Part shown: piece by piece, positions 9,495 to 18,750 of the stretch
How the letters are laid out: every line of letters starts with the position of its first letter
Position numbering within the stretch: position 1 is the first letter of the stretch
NCBI RefSeq assembly: GCF_043195135.1
Contig: NZ_JBAFWP010000020.1
Direction: 5' to 3' (one strand)
DNA: 64,000 nt
From: NCEH01 sp043195135
GTDB lineage: Bacteria; Pseudomonadota; Alphaproteobacteria; Rhizobiales; Xanthobacteraceae
The notes under the pieces: model-generated
The model's database searches: none
The model's input: the letters and a program-made list of their open reading frames with translations, nothing else
Told to the model about the DNA's origin: nothing
Made by a program: the position numbers and the translations under genes

Positions 9495-11810
9495 TCACAT
9501 CACCGAGGTGAGGCGCGGCGTCTCGTTGGAATTGGCCGCGCCGCCGTCCAGCGGCAGGCGGATGATGACGGTGGTGCCCACCCCTTCCTGCGAGCGGATG
9601 CGCATGGCCCCGCCGTGCAGCTCGGTCAGCGACTTGGCGATCGCGAGACCCAGGCCCGAGCCCTTGTGGGTCTTGGTGAACTGGCTTTCCACCTGCTCGA
9701 ACGGCCGCCCCAGCTTGGCAAGCGCATGCTTGGCGATGCCGATGCCGCTGTCCTCGATGGCGATCACCGCCGCCCCGCCGTTCACCCGCGCCTTGATGGC
9801 GATGCGTCCGCCCTCGGGCGTGAACTTCACCGCATTGGAGAGCAGGTTCAGCAGGATCTGCTTGAGCGCCCGCTTGTCCGCCCGCACGGCGAGCCCTTCG
9901 CCCGCCTCGGCGGTGACGGAGATCTGCTTTTCCTGCCCCTTGAGCGCCATGACGCGCAGGGCATCCGTGACGATCTCGTCCAGCCGCACATCCTCCAGCT
10001 CCAGCTGCATGCGGCCGGCCTCGATCTTCGACATGTCCAGGATGTCGTTGATGACGTCCAGCAGATAGGTGCCGGAGCCTTTGATGTCGCCGCAATATTC
10101 CGCGTACTTCTCCGAGCCGAGCGGGCCGAACATGCCGCTCTCCATGATTTCGGAAAAGCCGATGATGGCATTGAGCGGCGTGCGCAATTCGTGGCTCATA
10201 TTGGCCATGAATTCGCTCTTGGCGCGGTTGGCGTCCTCGGCCCGGTTCTTCTCTTCCGAATATTTCTCCGCCAGCTCGGCCAGCTGCTGGGCCTGAAGCT
10301 CCAGGGTCTGCTGGGATTTGCGCAGGTCGGCGACCAGCGCCATCAGGCGCTTCTCATTGTCCATGAGGCGTTCCTCATGGCGCTTGAGCGGGGTGATGTC
10401 CGTGCCCACCGACACGTAGCCGCCGTCTTTCGTGCGGCGCTCGGCGATCTTCAGCCAGCGGCCGTTGGAGAGCTGCGCCTCGAACGCCCGCGAGCCCTCT
10501 TCCGGCTTGTCCTCCGGCTTCAGCGGCGTGCGCGTGACCGGGTGGCGACCGACCGTGGCGATGGTGTCGAACGAGGTGCCGACCTGGATCGCATCGTCCG
10601 GCAGTTCATGCAGGCTCTGGAACTTGGAATTGCAGAGCACGAGGCGGTTCTGGCTGTCCCACAGCACGAAGGCTTCCGAGATGCTCTCGATGGCGTCGCG
10701 CAGGCGGGTGTCGGCGGTCACCGTGCGTTCCGCCATGCGCTGGGCCTCGGTGACATCCATGGCGATGCCGATCAGGTGCGGGCCGTCCTCGCCGCCCTGC
10801 TGCACCACTTCCGCGCGCATGCGCAGCCACACGAAGTCGCCGCGCGCGGTGCGCATGCGGAACACCCGGTCCACCGAGGCGCCGGGCCGGTCCGCGAGGT
10901 CCTGGGCCAGCTCATAGAGGTTCACGTCGTCGGGATGCACCAGCTTGGCGATGTCGCCGAACGAGAGCAGGTCGTCGCGCCGGTCCAGCCCGAGGATCTC
11001 GAACATGGTGTCGGACCAGTACATGCGGCCGCGCGCCATGTCCCAATCCCACATGCCGCAGCGGCCGCGGTTCAGCGCGGTGTCGATGCGCACGCGCACG
11101 GTGTCGTAGATGTGGTCCGCCTCGCGCGCCCGGCTCGCCTGCCAGTGGAAGGAGAAGCCGAGGATCAGCAGCACCGCGCCGGTGGTGGTGAACAGCGTCA
11201 CCGTCAGCGTGGTACTCTCCGACCAGGTGGCGAGCGCCCGCGCCATGGGCTGCACATAGATGATCTGGCCGAGCGGCGGGTTGAGGTTGCGCACGGTGGC
11301 GAGGGCGCTGTCGTCGCCGAACGGGATCTCCAGCACGCCGGCGCGCTCGGCGAACACCGTGAGGGGCTGGGAGGGATCGAGCACGTCGGCCAGCGTCGTC
11401 GCCGCCGGCAGGCCCTGCGGCGCCGAGGCGAGGATGCGCCCCTGCGGATCGGTCACATAGATCCGGCGCCCGCCCAGCGTCGCGCGGGGCGGAAGGGAAT
11501 CCTGCAAGGCCTGGTTGGCGCGCGCCAGGTTGCCGCCCAGGCGCTGGCTCAGCCCCTCCGCGGTTGCGAGCGCGAGGAGACTCAGATCATCCTTGGCGTT
11601 GTCGATCACGGCCTGGCGGTGGCTGTGCACCTGCACAACGGCGCCGATGCCGATGACGACCAGGAAGGTGATGATCAGCGCCGGGACGATCCGGCGCAGA
11701 AAAGGCTCGGCTTCGAGAAGCCGTTGGTAGGCGGGTCGTGCTACGGATTTTGCCAATCCACCTATGGCATGACCGCGCACACCGACGCTCTCAGCGTTGG
11801 CGCGTGCCAT
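9495..11810 (-). CDS. PAS-domain hybrid-less sensor histidine kinase, PleC/DivJ-like
   Basis: A 771-residue membrane kinase. Helix one (about residues 42-62) is followed by a periplasmic sensor region and a second helix (about 212-232). Two PAS domains follow (about 250-375 and 385-490), then a coiled-coil linker, the phosphotransfer helix with His540 (NMSHELRTPLNAI), and a HATPase domain ending in IIRLPLDG. The segment FSEIMESGMFGPLGSEKYAE after the His helix is typical of the alphaproteobacterial PleC/DivJ group that controls DivK and the cell cycle. That role is inferred from family resemblance only. Convergent with glnE. Confidence 0.9.
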   Translation of the reverse strand: MARANAESVGVRGHAIGGLAKSVARPAYQRLLEAEPFLRRIVPALIITFLVVIGIGAVVQVHSHRQAVIDNAKDDLSLLALATAEGLSQRLGGNLARANQALQDSLPPRATLGGRRIYVTDPQGRILASAPQGLPAATTLADVLDPSQPLTVFAERAGVLEIPFGDDSALATVRNLNPPLGQIIYVQPMARALATWSESTTLTVTLFTTTGAVLLILGFSFHWQASRAREADHIYDTVRVRIDTALNRGRCGMWDWDMARGRMYWSDTMFEILGLDRRDDLLSFGDIAKLVHPDDVNLYELAQDLADRPGASVDRVFRMRTARGDFVWLRMRAEVVQQGGEDGPHLIGIAMDVTEAQRMAERTVTADTRLRDAIESISEAFVLWDSQNRLVLCNSKFQSLHELPDDAIQVGTSFDTIATVGRHPVTRTPLKPEDKPEEGSRAFEAQLSNGRWLKIAERRTKDGGYVSVGTDITPLKRHEERLMDNEKRLMALVADLRKSQQTLELQAQQLAELAEKYSEEKNRAEDANRAKSEFMANMSHELRTPLNAIIGFSEIMESGMFGPLGSEKYAEYCGDIKGSGTYLLDVINDILDMSKIEAGRMQLELEDVRLDEIVTDALRVMALKGQEKQISVTAEAGEGLAVRADKRALKQILLNLLSNAVKFTPEGGRIAIKARVNGGAAVIAIEDSGIGIAKHALAKLGRPFEQVESQFTKTHKGSGLGLAIAKSLTELHGGAMRIRSQEGVGTTVIIRLPLDGGAANSNETPRLTSVM

Positions 11811-12026
11811 CGCCGGCCCCTCCTCCGGTGTCCGGTCTCAGGGCGGCCACGCCCCTCGACCTATCGTCCTCACAAGACTTGGAGGGACGTGCCGCATCTC
11901 TCCGAATCGGGGTCGATTGGACTCGAATCGGGGGGGTGTTGTCTAGAGTCCGGGAGAGTCAAGACCGCAAAAATTCACGTAATACGCGGGTTCTTTTTAC
12001 CGCCTCCCAGTGTTTGACGGTGCCGC

Positions 12027-12989
12027 TCAAGCTGCGTTGAGGGTGCGGGGCGCGCCGCGCTGCGCCGCCAAGACCAGCGCGGGCGATTCAGCCGGGCGTA
12101 TCCATCGCGAATAGACTTCAACCATGAAGTCCACGAACACCCGCACCTTCAGGTCCTGGGTGGCGCGGGCGGGGAACAGGGCCACCGTTTCCAGCGGCGC
12201 CCGGCGCTGCCAGTCGGGAAGCACCACCTCCAGCTCCCCGGCTTCGACCCGCCGACGGGCGAGGCAGCGCGAGATCATCAGGATGCCGGCGCCGCTCAGC
12301 GTCTGGCGCAGGGCCATGATGGGATCGTTGGTGACGAGCGCGGGCTGGATCTGCAAATCCATCGGCCCGCCGGGGCCGTCGAGGTCCCAATGCAGCGGTC
12401 CCGGGCGGCTGCGGATCGCGACCAGGTCGTGCAGCCCGAGTTCGCTCGGGTGGGAGGGGCGGCCCTTGCGGTCGAGATAGGACGGGCTCGCCAGCAGGCT
12501 GAGGGTCTGCAATCCGAGCGAGCGCACATGATAGCTGGAATCGCGCACCGGCCCCGGCCGCACCGCGACGTCATAGCCGTGCTCGGCGAGGTCGAGCGGG
12601 TGGTTGTCCAGCGTCAGGTTCAGCTGCACCTTGGGATAGCGGGCGCGGAAGGTGGCGATTTCCGGCTCCAGGATCAGGATCGCGGGGGCATAGGTGATGA
12701 GCACCTTCAGCGGGCCCTCCGGCTCCTTGGTGAGCGCGCGGGCGCTGGCTTCGGCGCGGTCCAGCGCCGCAATCGCATCGACGCACTGGTTGTAATAGGC
12801 CTGCCCCGCCTCGCTCGGCCAGACCCGGCGCGTGGTGCGGTGGAGCAATTGCACCCCGAGCCGATCCTCGAGCGTCTTCAGCTTGCGGCTCACCGAGGTT
12901 GCGGGAAGACCGAGCTGCGCGGCGGCGGCGCTGAAGCTGCCGCGCTCCACCACCCGCAGGAACACCTCAATATCATCGAAGCGCGCCAT
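12027..12989 (-). CDS. LysR-family transcriptional regulator
   Basis: A 320-residue regulator with an N-terminal winged helix-turn-helix (about residues 1-60, including FSAAAAQLGLPATSVSRKLK) and a type-2 periplasmic-binding-like effector domain (about 90-295). It resembles the large group of LysR proteins that control efflux or oxidoreductase genes next door, but no divergent target gene lies here: the gene upstream is a small secreted protein on the same strand. The spacer upstream contains the near-palindrome ACCCTATATGGGT (13065-13077). Effector and targets are unknown. Confidence 0.92.
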   Translation of the reverse strand: MARFDDIEVFLRVVERGSFSAAAAQLGLPATSVSRKLKTLEDRLGVQLLHRTTRRVWPSEAGQAYYNQCVDAIAALDRAEASARALTKEPEGPLKVLITYAPAILILEPEIATFRARYPKVQLNLTLDNHPLDLAEHGYDVAVRPGPVRDSSYHVRSLGLQTLSLLASPSYLDRKGRPSHPSELGLHDLVAIRSRPGPLHWDLDGPGGPMDLQIQPALVTNDPIMALRQTLSGAGILMISRCLARRRVEAGELEVVLPDWQRRAPLETVALFPARATQDLKVRVFVDFMVEVYSRWIRPAESPALVLAAQRGAPRTLNAA

Positions 12990-13078
12990 GGCGTTGCTTC
13001 CTCTTACACACGGAAACGGACGCGGCGCGCATCGCTGCGCACCGCGCCCTGGTCCGGACCTTTAACCCTATATGGGTG

Positions 13079-13387
13079 TCACTCGGCCGCGCCGCCAATG
13101 CCACGGTTGCCGATATGCAGCTGGGCGCGGTCGGCCTCGCTCATGGTCGTCGGCCGCGCATTCTGGGCCGGGAAGATGGCGTTCAGGGGATGGCTGGCGG
13201 TCGGGGTCGCCGCATAGCCGAGGGGCGCGACCGCGAAGGGATCGGTGGCCGGGGCTTCGCGGGCGGATTCGGCCGCGACCGCATAGGCCTCCTTGTTCAG
13301 GGCGGTGACGTATTCGTCGGCGCTGGCGGCGCCGGAAACGGTCAGGGCGGTGCCGATGGCAAGGGCGGCGAGGGTGAGATTGCGCAT
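13079..13387 (-). CDS. Small secreted protein of unknown function
   Basis: A 102-residue product with a clear signal peptide (MRNLTLAALAIGTALTVSG, cleavage probably after ASA). The mature part of about 78 residues is rich in Ala and Pro and has no cysteines or recognised domain. A ribosome site (AGGAGACTTTCC) precedes the ATG. It lies between pepN and the LysR gene, all on the minus strand. I do not recognise a family. Confidence 0.7.
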   Translation of the reverse strand: MRNLTLAALAIGTALTVSGAASADEYVTALNKEAYAVAAESAREAPATDPFAVAPLGYAATPTASHPLNAIFPAQNARPTTMSEADRAQLHIGNRGIGGAAE

Positions 13388-13459
13388 GGAAAGTCTCCTG
13401 CATGTGAAAGCCGGCGGGGCCGGCGTGTCGATACGGGAAACCTAGTCCTTGGCCAGGGA

Positions 13460-13500
13460 CGGGATAATAAGCCAATTGCGCAGCTTATTATCCCGTTTTT
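13460..13500 (+). terminator. Strong hairpin plus T-run, oriented on the plus strand
   Basis: A 12-bp perfect stem CGGGATAATAAG (13460-13471) pairs with 13484-13495 across a 12-base loop and is followed by TTTTT. In this orientation it would stop plus-strand transcription before it runs antisense into pepN, yet no plus-strand gene lies upstream. Read on the minus strand it has no T-run. Confidence 0.6.
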
Positions 13501-13516
13501 GTCGATAATTTCTGCG

Positions 13517-16150
13517 TTATCCGAGCGAACGCATCGCAATATCGGCCACATCTTCGGACAGCCCGGGCGTTTCGGCAACCCGTCGCAGCGCGCGTTCCGC
13601 ATGGGCGGCGCGGCCCGCCTCCAATTGCCGCCAGGTCTTGAAGGCGGAGAGCATGCGGGAGGCCACCTGCGGGTTGGTGCCATCCAGGCCCAGCACCACC
13701 TCCACCAGGAAATCGTAGCCCGCTCCGTCGGCGCGATTGAACTGGGTGGCATTGCCGGTGGCGAAGGCGCCGATGAGCGCCCGCACCCGGTTCGGATTGG
13801 TCATGGAGAAGAAGGGCATCAGCGACAGGCGCTTCACCCGCTCCAGGGTCCCGGTCTCGGGAATCATGGCCTGGAGGCTCAGCCATTTGTCGATCACCAG
13901 CGGGTCGTTCTCGAACCGGCGGAAGAAGGCGTCCAGCGCCTGCGCCCGCTCGGGCGTGTCGTGCTGGGACAGAACCGAGAGGGCGGCGAAGCGGTCGGTC
14001 ATGTTGTCCGCCGCCTCGAATTGCGCCATGGCGCGGGCCAGCGCCTCGGGCGTGCCGGCCACGGTGAGATAGTCGAGGCTGAGATTGCGCAGCGCGCGGC
14101 GGCCGGCGGAAGCCGCGTCCGGGGCATAGGGGCGGGGCGTGCCCAGGGCCGCGTACGCCTCGGCGAACAAATCGCCCAGCCCCTCGGCGAACGCCTTGCG
14201 CAGGGCCTTGCGGGCGGCGAAGACGGCGTCAGGGTCGACGTCGCGCGCCAGTTCCCGCGCGACTTCACCTTCCCCTGGCAAGGCCAGGGCCTGGGCCTTG
14301 AAGGCGGGGTCCAGGGCGGGATCGGAAAGCAGCAGGCGGGCGGCCTCAACCAGTGCCTTGGGATCCGGCAGGACGCCGGTGCGCGCGCCATCCTTCAGCA
14401 GGGCGAAAGCGAGGGCCTGGATGGCGTCGAAGCGGTTGAACGGATCGCTGTCGTGGGCCGCGAGGAACACCAGGTCCTCGCTCGTGAGATTGGACGACAG
14501 ATTGACCGGCGCCGAGAAGCCGCGATTGAGCGAGGCCACCGGGCGCGTGCCGATGCCGGTGAAGACGAAGCTCTGCCGCGGCGCCGTGACTTCCAGCACG
14601 CCGTCCAGCACCGCCGTGCCGTCCTCCAGAACCAGCGGCATGTCGCTGCCATTGGGGCCGACGAGCCCGAGCGCGAGGGGAATGACCAGCGGCTTCTTCT
14701 CGCTCTGGCCCGGCGTCGGCGGGGTGGATTGGGCGACGTCCAGGCGGAACGTGCCGGCGGCCGCGTCATAGGCGCCGGTGACGTCGAGCCGGGGCGTGCC
14801 GGCCTGCGCGTACCAGAGCGCGAAAGCATCGAGGTCGCGGCCCGTGGCGTCCGCGAAGCATTTCAGGAAATCCTCGATGGTGGCCGCGTGCCCGTCGTGG
14901 CGGGTGAAATAGAGATCCATGCCGGCGCGGAATCCCTCTTCGCCCAGCAGGGTCTTCAGCATCCGCACCACTTCGGCGCCCTTCTCATAGACGGTCGCCG
15001 TGTAGAAATTATTGATCTCGCGATAGACCTGCGGCCGCACCGGATGGGACAGCGGCCCGGCATCCTCGGTGAATTGCTGGGCTTTCAGCAGGCGCACGTC
15101 GGCGATGCGCTTCACCGGGCGCGAGCGCTGGTCGGAGGAGAATTCCTGGTCGCGGAAGACGGTCAGGCCCTCCTTCAGGCACAGCTGGAACCAGTCGCGG
15201 CAGGTGATGCGGTTGCCGCTCCAATTGTGGAAATATTCGTGGGCGATGATCGCCTCGATATTGGCATAGTCCGCATCGGTCGCGGTCTCGGGCGTGGCGA
15301 GCACGTATTTGTCGTTGAAGACGTTGAGGCCCTTGTTCTCCATGGCGCCCATGTTGAAATCCGACACGGCGACGATGTTGAACACGTCGAGATCGTATTC
15401 GCGGCCGAACGCCTGCTCGTCCCAGCGCATGGCGCGCTTCAGCGCGTCCATGGCATAGGCGGCGCGATCCGCCTTTCCGGGCTCCACATAGATGCCCAGC
15501 TCCACCGGGCGGCCGGAGGCGGTGACGAAATGGCTCGGCACCTTGTCCAGCTTGCCGCCCACGAGCGCGAACAGATAGCTCGGCTTGGGCCACGGGTCGT
15601 GCCAGACCGCATAATGGCGGTTGGTGCCGGCGATCGGCCCGCTCTTCTCCAGATTGCCGTTGCCGAGCAGGATCGGCGCCTCGTCCTTATCCGCCTCGAT
15701 GCGGGTGGTGTAGACGGCGAGCACGTCCGAGCGGTCGGGGAAATAGGTGATGCGGCGGAAGCCCTCGGGCTCGCACTGGGTGCAATAATTCGCGCTGGTG
15801 CGGAACAGGCCCATGAGCTGGGTGTTCGCCGTGGGGTCCACCAGGGTTTCGATTTCCAGCATCAGGCGGTCCGCCGGCGGGGCGGGAATCACCAGCGCCT
15901 GGGGCGTCGCCTCATAGGCGCCCCCGGCCAGAGGCGTGCCGTTGATGGCCACGCGCACCAGCGTCAGGCCGTCGCCGTCCAGCGCGATGGGAGCGCCGGC
16001 GATGCCGGCGGGATTGCGGCGCAGGGCGAGGCGGGAGACCACGCGGGTCGCGGTGGGATGCAGGGAAATATCGAGATCGACGGTATCCACCAGCCATTCG
16101 GGCGGGCGGTAATCGGCCAGGCGCACGGGTTGGGGCTCGGCTTCACGCAT
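13517..16150 (-). CDS. pepN: Aminopeptidase N (M1 family zinc metallopeptidase)
   Basis: A cytoplasmic broad-specificity aminopeptidase, 877 residues, matching the E. coli PepN type in length. The N-terminal beta-sandwich is followed by the catalytic domain with the substrate-binding GAMENK motif (268-273) and the zinc site HEYFH (304-308) plus Glu327, that is HEXXH-x18-E. The C-terminal helical domain completes the fold. The upstream gap is shared divergently with the acyltransferase gene. No signal peptide is present, consistent with a cytoplasmic location. Confidence 0.96.
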   Translation of the reverse strand: MREAEPQPVRLADYRPPEWLVDTVDLDISLHPTATRVVSRLALRRNPAGIAGAPIALDGDGLTLVRVAINGTPLAGGAYEATPQALVIPAPPADRLMLEIETLVDPTANTQLMGLFRTSANYCTQCEPEGFRRITYFPDRSDVLAVYTTRIEADKDEAPILLGNGNLEKSGPIAGTNRHYAVWHDPWPKPSYLFALVGGKLDKVPSHFVTASGRPVELGIYVEPGKADRAAYAMDALKRAMRWDEQAFGREYDLDVFNIVAVSDFNMGAMENKGLNVFNDKYVLATPETATDADYANIEAIIAHEYFHNWSGNRITCRDWFQLCLKEGLTVFRDQEFSSDQRSRPVKRIADVRLLKAQQFTEDAGPLSHPVRPQVYREINNFYTATVYEKGAEVVRMLKTLLGEEGFRAGMDLYFTRHDGHAATIEDFLKCFADATGRDLDAFALWYAQAGTPRLDVTGAYDAAAGTFRLDVAQSTPPTPGQSEKKPLVIPLALGLVGPNGSDMPLVLEDGTAVLDGVLEVTAPRQSFVFTGIGTRPVASLNRGFSAPVNLSSNLTSEDLVFLAAHDSDPFNRFDAIQALAFALLKDGARTGVLPDPKALVEAARLLLSDPALDPAFKAQALALPGEGEVARELARDVDPDAVFAARKALRKAFAEGLGDLFAEAYAALGTPRPYAPDAASAGRRALRNLSLDYLTVAGTPEALARAMAQFEAADNMTDRFAALSVLSQHDTPERAQALDAFFRRFENDPLVIDKWLSLQAMIPETGTLERVKRLSLMPFFSMTNPNRVRALIGAFATGNATQFNRADGAGYDFLVEVVLGLDGTNPQVASRMLSAFKTWRQLEAGRAAHAERALRRVAETPGLSEDVADIAMRSLG

Positions 16151-16396
16151 CGATCACTCCGGGACAAGCAACGGTCTGTGCGCCTGCGGCGCGCGGGGAA
16201 GACTAGGCCGTCGCAATGGGCGGGGGAAGGGGCGCGCGCGCTTGGGGCGAAACCGGGGAGGTTCCCCCTTTTCGCAACGGCCAAGGTAGAAATATTCAAC
16301 AAAGCCGTGCCATGAAGTATCCGCATTTCGGACAAGGCTTCTCCTCATGGGAACCTTCGGCGCGCCTCCGGCTTTTCAGCACCGGAGGTATGTTTC

Positions 16397-17602
16397 ATGG
16401 TTCGCTTCAAAGCTCTGGATGCTTGGCGTGGGATCTGCGCGCTATTGGTGGTGCTTTTCCACTTCTGCTTTGTGTTCCATTCACCCCTCATGGGGGCGCC
16501 GATCATCACGAACGCATTTTTGTTCGTGGACTTTTTCTTCGTCCTCAGCGGCTTCGTGGTGTGCCACGCCTATCGCGACCGGCTGGGGGATGCGCCGTCC
16601 TGGCGCGCCTTCGTGGTGCGGCGGTTCGGCCGCCTGTGGCCGCTGCATGCCGCCATGCTCGCGCTGTTCGTCGGCTTCATCGCCCTGGTGAACCTGCTGC
16701 CGCACCCCGAGCGCTTCGCCTTCACCCTTGGGCCGAGCGAATATTCCGCCATCGCCATTCCCATCCACCTGCTGCTGCTGAATGCGGTGGACCTGCACGG
16801 CATGGCCTGGAATGCGCCGAGCTGGAGCATCGGTGCGGAATTCTACACCTACCTTCTGTTCGGCGCGGTGTGCGTGCTGGCGCTGCCCCGTCTCAGCCTC
16901 GCCGCCGCCGGGCTGGTGCTGGCGAGCCTTGCCCTGCTCGCCGCCGTCTCTCCCACCTACATGAATTCGACCGCCGATTTCGGCCTCATCCGCTGCGTGG
17001 CCGGCTTCTTCACCGGCGTCGCCGCCTATCGCCTCCATGAGATGTGGGGCGATCGGCGCCTGCCGCTTGCCACCGCGTGGGAGGTCGGCGTGGTCCTGCT
17101 GGTGGGGGCTTTCGTGATCCGCTCCAGCCATGGGCCGGATGCGGTGCGGGCGCTCAGCCTCGCCGCGCCGCTGGCGTTCGCGGCGGCGGTGCTGGTGTTC
17201 GCGCGCGAACAGGGCGTGATCTCGCGCCTGTTGCAGGCGCCCCCGTTCGCCGCGCTCGGGCGCTGGTCCTATTCCATCTACATGAGCCACCAACTGGTGC
17301 TGATGGCGGCGGCTTTCCTGGCCTGGAGCCTGGCGGGCGCGGCCGGTGTCGCGCTGGAGCGGGAGGTGGTGGTCGCGGGGCACGCGAAGACGCTCTACGA
17401 CCTCGGCGGCGTGTGGCAGAGCCATGCGGCGCTGGCGGGCGTGCTCGTGGTGGTGCTGGCGCTCTCGGCGCTCACCTATTCCCGCATCGAGGAGCCGGCG
17501 CGGCTCGCCTTCAACGCCCTGGCCAAGCGCATGGAGCGCGGGGACGCCGTGCGCAGGGTGTTCGACCAGGCGCGCGCCCGGCGGATCGCCGACACGGCGT
17601 GA
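16397..17602 (+). CDS. Acyltransferase 3 family membrane protein (OafA/YrhL-like)
   Basis: A 401-residue integral membrane acyltransferase of the type that O-acetylates lipopolysaccharide, exopolysaccharide or other cell-surface sugars. It shows about ten membrane helices, the early RFKALDAWRGICALLVVLFH segment and FFFVLSGFV typical of the family, and the later YSIYMSHQLV segment. The acceptor is unknown; there is no neighbouring polysaccharide locus. A perfect 16-bp bidirectional terminator lies between this gene and mdh. Confidence 0.92.
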   Translation: MVRFKALDAWRGICALLVVLFHFCFVFHSPLMGAPIITNAFLFVDFFFVLSGFVVCHAYRDRLGDAPSWRAFVVRRFGRLWPLHAAMLALFVGFIALVNLLPHPERFAFTLGPSEYSAIAIPIHLLLLNAVDLHGMAWNAPSWSIGAEFYTYLLFGAVCVLALPRLSLAAAGLVLASLALLAAVSPTYMNSTADFGLIRCVAGFFTGVAAYRLHEMWGDRRLPLATAWEVGVVLLVGAFVIRSSHGPDAVRALSLAAPLAFAAAVLVFAREQGVISRLLQAPPFAALGRWSYSIYMSHQLVLMAAAFLAWSLAGAAGVALEREVVVAGHAKTLYDLGGVWQSHAALAGVLVVVLALSALTYSRIEEPARLAFNALAKRMERGDAVRRVFDQARARRIADTA

Positions 17603-17625
17603 GCGGACATCAACTCATTCAATCT

Positions 17626-17666
17626 GGCGCGGCCGGCGGGAGCTTCCCGCCGGCCGCGCCATTTTT
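17626..17666. terminator. Bidirectional rho-independent terminator
   Basis: A 16-bp perfect stem (17626-17641 with 17645-17660) with a three-base GCT loop is followed by ATTTTTG on the plus strand. It lies in the 68-bp convergent gap between the acyltransferase and mdh genes and should end at least the plus-strand transcript. Confidence 0.85.
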
Positions 17667-17670
17667 GCGT

Positions 17671-18645
17671 TCAGGACTTCAGCGCGTCCAGCTCTTCCAC
17701 CAGTTCGGCGACGGTGCGATCGATCATGGAGCGGGCGAAATCGTCGATCGGCAGGCCGGTGACGCGCTCATAGCTGCCGTTGGCGCAGATCGCCGGGACG
17801 CCCGCATAGAGGCCCTCGGGAATGCCATAGCTGCCGTCCGAGGGCACGCCCATGGAAACCCAGTCGCCGTTCGAGCCCTGGAACCAGTCGTGCATGTGGT
17901 CGATGGCGGCGTTCGCGGCGGACGCGGCCGAGGAGGCGCCGCGCGCTTCGATGATCGCCGTGCCGCGCTTGGCCACCGTGGGGATGAACGTGTCGCGATA
18001 CCAGGCTTCGTCGTTGATCAGCTCGGGCAGGGCCTTGCCGCCGGAGGTGGCGAAGCGCCAGTCGGCGAACATGGTGGGCGAATGATTGCCCCATACGGCC
18101 ATCTTCCGGATGCTGGCCACCTCGATGCCGGCCTTGGCGGCGAGCTGGGAGAGCGCGCGGTTATGATCCAGGCGGAGCATCGCGTTGATGTTCTCGCGCG
18201 GGAAGTCCGGCGCGTTCTGGGCGAGGATCGCCGCATTGGTGTTGGCGGGATTGCCGACCACCAGCACGCGGGCGTCGCGGCTCGCCGCTTCGTTCAGGGC
18301 GCGGCCCTGCACCTTGAAGATCTCGCCATTGGCGAGCAGAAGGTCGCGCCGCTCCATGCCCTTGGTGCGGGGTCGCGAGCCCACCAGGATGGCGGCATCC
18401 ACGTCGCGGAAGGCGACCTTGGGATCGTCGGTGATGGTGACGCCGGCGAGCAGCGGGAACGCGCAGTCTTCCAGTTCCATCACCACGCCGCCCACGGCCG
18501 CCTGGGCCTGCGGCAGGTCGAGCAGCTGAAGCACCACCGGCTGGTCGGCGCCGAACACGTCACCGTGTGCCAGACGAAACAGCAGGGAATAGCAAATCTG
18601 GCCGGCGGCGCCGGTCACTGCGATACGCTTGGCGGGACGTGTCAT
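17671..18645 (-). CDS. mdh: Malate dehydrogenase (NAD-dependent, cytosolic-type)
   Basis: Catalyses malate to oxaloacetate in the citric acid cycle. The 324-residue product starts MTRPAKRIAVTGAAGQICYS, giving the Rossmann GxAGQI motif, and has the substrate-binding arginine loop (GSRPRTKGMERRD), the NPANTNA segment and the catalytic histidine in WGNHSPT. This matches the type-2 MDH clade found in many bacteria rather than the short lactate-dehydrogenase-like form common in rhizobia. The ATG at 18645 is chosen because GGAG stands nine bases upstream. It is separate from any sucABCD operon in this window. Confidence 0.94.
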   Translation of the reverse strand: MTRPAKRIAVTGAAGQICYSLLFRLAHGDVFGADQPVVLQLLDLPQAQAAVGGVVMELEDCAFPLLAGVTITDDPKVAFRDVDAAILVGSRPRTKGMERRDLLLANGEIFKVQGRALNEAASRDARVLVVGNPANTNAAILAQNAPDFPRENINAMLRLDHNRALSQLAAKAGIEVASIRKMAVWGNHSPTMFADWRFATSGGKALPELINDEAWYRDTFIPTVAKRGTAIIEARGASSAASAANAAIDHMHDWFQGSNGDWVSMGVPSDGSYGIPEGLYAGVPAICANGSYERVTGLPIDDFARSMIDRTVAELVEELDALKS

Positions 18646-18750
18646 GAGGCTGAGCTCCAAAACGGGATCGGACGCGGATGTGTCCGGCTCCGGCTTATAA
18701 GACGGCTTTCATGACGTTTCAGCAGGCAATTGTTCTAAAGCGCGCGGCCC

